A DNA stretch of 64,000 nucleotides from Roseibium sp. HPY-6 (GTDB taxonomy: Bacteria > Pseudomonadota > Alphaproteobacteria > Rhizobiales > Stappiaceae). A program made the position numbers and the translations under genes. The notes beneath the pieces are model-generated. The model saw only the letters and a list, made by a program, of their open reading frames with translations. It had not been told where the DNA came from and did no database searches. Numbering within the stretch: the first letter of the stretch is position 1; every line of letters begins with the position of its first letter. Shown one piece after another: positions 62,770-64,000 of this stretch. The stretch spans positions 1,116,001-1,180,000 of the forward strand of contig NZ_JBEWCD010000001.1 of assembly GCF_040530035.1 (NCBI RefSeq), read 5' to 3'.

Positions 62770-63574
62770 GTCGTCTCCTCCACATCGTCCTGTTGTTTCC
62801 AGGAAACCGCGGCACCTTCCAGATCCGCTGTTTCCCGGCGACTGACCAGCCCTTTGAACAAAGGCATTCTCCCGCAATGCACAAATTGAGCACGCGTGAA
62901 TTGACCGCGAGGCAGACAATCGAAGTTGCAATTCTGATCGGAGCAAAGCGCGACGAACACCGCTTCAAGGAAAATCATGCTCATCGAAAGAAAAACAGCA
63001 CGAATTTCCCCGGTTATTCCAAAACACCACGATGCCTGCCTCACAAAGGCGCGCGATGACTTGAGAACAACTTTTTCAGATCGAAACTGAAAATGATCGG
63101 AACTGACGCGGGGACACTATCAGCAGATGACACCGTTTCAACACTACTTACGAATTACGCTACTTAGGTATTAGAATACGTATCTACACTAATATTCCGA
63201 GGAATTAATACTTAGGTATATGGTTAAGAAAACGCGGAATTCTGCGATTTTTTCGCCCTTCGCTGTGTTTTGCGAGGCCCGTCCGCTGGCTTGAAAGAAC
63301 TTTGCTCGCTCTAAGTGCGCGTTGGAACGACCGGCCTATTGAACCATTGGATAATGCAGCGCAGCATGGAAATTTGACGCCATGCGAAATCGGCGCTGCA
63401 TTTCCGGCAACATTGATGATTGATGAACGCAAACTCAACATGCGAATTCGCTCGACTTTGCGTGCGGGTCGGATGCGAATTGAGATTGGCGAAGTCACGA
63501 AACTGAAACCCGAGCGACATTTTCTGACAACAATCAGTCGTTAGACATAACTTCTCTTTTCGGGGAACAGTGAA
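62770..63574. other. 800-bp intergenic region
   Basis: Upstream of both the symporter operon and the phytase-like gene. AT-rich at 63120-63240 with two copies of TACTTAGGTAT (63161 and 63209). Short open frames at 63300-63544 have no ribosome-binding site or recognisable product. Confidence 0.45.
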
Positions 63575-64000
63575 ATGCGCTTGCTTTTGACAACACTGCT
63601 GTTGACCTTGGCAACTTCGGTTTTCGCGGAACAGACACGGTTCGAAGCAACACTCGCAGGTCATGCGGTGCTCCCCGCCGAAACCCTTTTTCCAGCGCCC
63701 GCCGACGCGCCGGACGCGCTCAAGGTTTCGGGCAAATTCACGGGACCGGGGAATCGCCGCTCACGCGCGGTACCGACCCAAGGCAGTAGCCTGCCCTTTG
63801 ACGGACAACCGCTTCAAGGGTTTTCTGGAATCAAGACCATCGGCGACGGCACGTATTATGTCCTGACGGACAACGGCTTTGGCGGCAAGGCAAACTCTGC
63901 GGATGCAATGCTCTATTTCTCCAGAGTAAGACCCGACTTCGACACGGGTAAGGTCGAAAGTGCCGAGCAGGTGTTTTTGAACGATCCGGAAAAGGTTGTG
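63575..64000 (+). CDS. Esterase-like/phytase-family secreted protein, 3' end outside window
   Basis: The ATG at 63575 opens a frame to the window end (142 codons seen). A Sec signal peptide (RLLLTTLLLTLATSVFA) is followed by LQGFSGIKTIGDGTYYVLTD and NGFGGKANSADAMLYFSRVR, the start of the esterase-like activity of phytase family (PF13449). Probably a periplasmic phosphoesterase. Confidence 0.85.
   Translation, partial: MRLLLTTLLLTLATSVFAEQTRFEATLAGHAVLPAETLFPAPADAPDALKVSGKFTGPGNRRSRAVPTQGSSLPFDGQPLQGFSGIKTIGDGTYYVLTDNGFGGKANSADAMLYFSRVRPDFDTGKVESAEQVFLNDPEKVV

Noticed and set aside
63302..63544. 80-codon plus-strand frame before the phytase-like gene
   Set aside because: No ribosome-binding site and no recognisable product.

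Overview
The window looks like a chromosomal segment of a marine-type alphaproteobacterium (Stappiaceae or Rhodobacterales-like). This rests on coding style, the mix of Liv/Tau-type ABC transporters, a BKACE enzyme and an ActP/DUF4212 acetate-type symporter, and on LexA sites of the alphaproteobacterial GTTC-N7-GTTC form. No rRNA, tRNA or CRISPR array was seen.

Region 1 (1-22.9 kb) is a rearranged prophage-derived locus, nearly all on the minus strand. Podovirus-like head genes are recognisable: small and large terminase (20969-18899), a DUF2833-like protein, portal/head-tail connector (8521-6809), a Bbp19-like protein and a scaffold-like protein (6517-5615). No major capsid or tail gene is visible. 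Interleaved with them are cassettes resembling a bacteriocin or polymorphic-effector system. Cell-wall hydrolases and unknown proteins end in the same short C-terminal module as the scaffold-like protein. Small secreted cysteine-containing proteins sit beside them. Five tandem acidic paralogues (11173-14093) overlap by ATGA either a 764-residue protein with a PIN-like N-terminus or short stubs of such genes. Nine sites matching the alphaproteobacterial SOS box lie 23-59 bp upstream of these genes. Several genes are broken (a frameshift at about 1.4 kb, stops at 2843 and 21276). Host-type genes (CadD, LysE, BCCT carrier, an APH remnant) split the phage genes at 14.4-17.4 kb, and a 61-bp repeat lies at 14217 and 22813.

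Region 2 (23-32.5 kb) is a catabolic island: a Tau/Ssu-type ABC transporter with a GntR regulator, then aldehyde dehydrogenase, luciferase-like monooxygenase, flavin reductase with a Nudix-like tail, alpha/beta hydrolase and an AA_synth-family protein, with a LysR regulator divergent. The set suggests import and flavin-dependent oxidation of a small organic compound; the substrate cannot be read from sequence.

Region 3 (32.6-36 kb) is a second small phage-like regulatory module: a LexA-like S24 repressor, palindromic operators matching on both sides of it, and small phage genes.

Region 4 (36.1-46.6 kb) is an IclR-controlled catabolic operon: cyclase-family hydrolase, cupin, SDR, 3-hydroxyacyl-CoA dehydrogenase-like enzyme, complete Liv-type ABC importer, BKACE and GST-like protein. 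Region 5 (46.6-64 kb) holds an ECF sigma factor, a small secreted protein, a 2238-residue RTX/5'-nucleotidase/nuclease fusion, an HPPD-like protein, an acetate-symporter cluster (DEDDh exonuclease, cNMP/CBS/DUF294 protein, ActP-like symporter, DUF4212) and the start of a phytase-like esterase.
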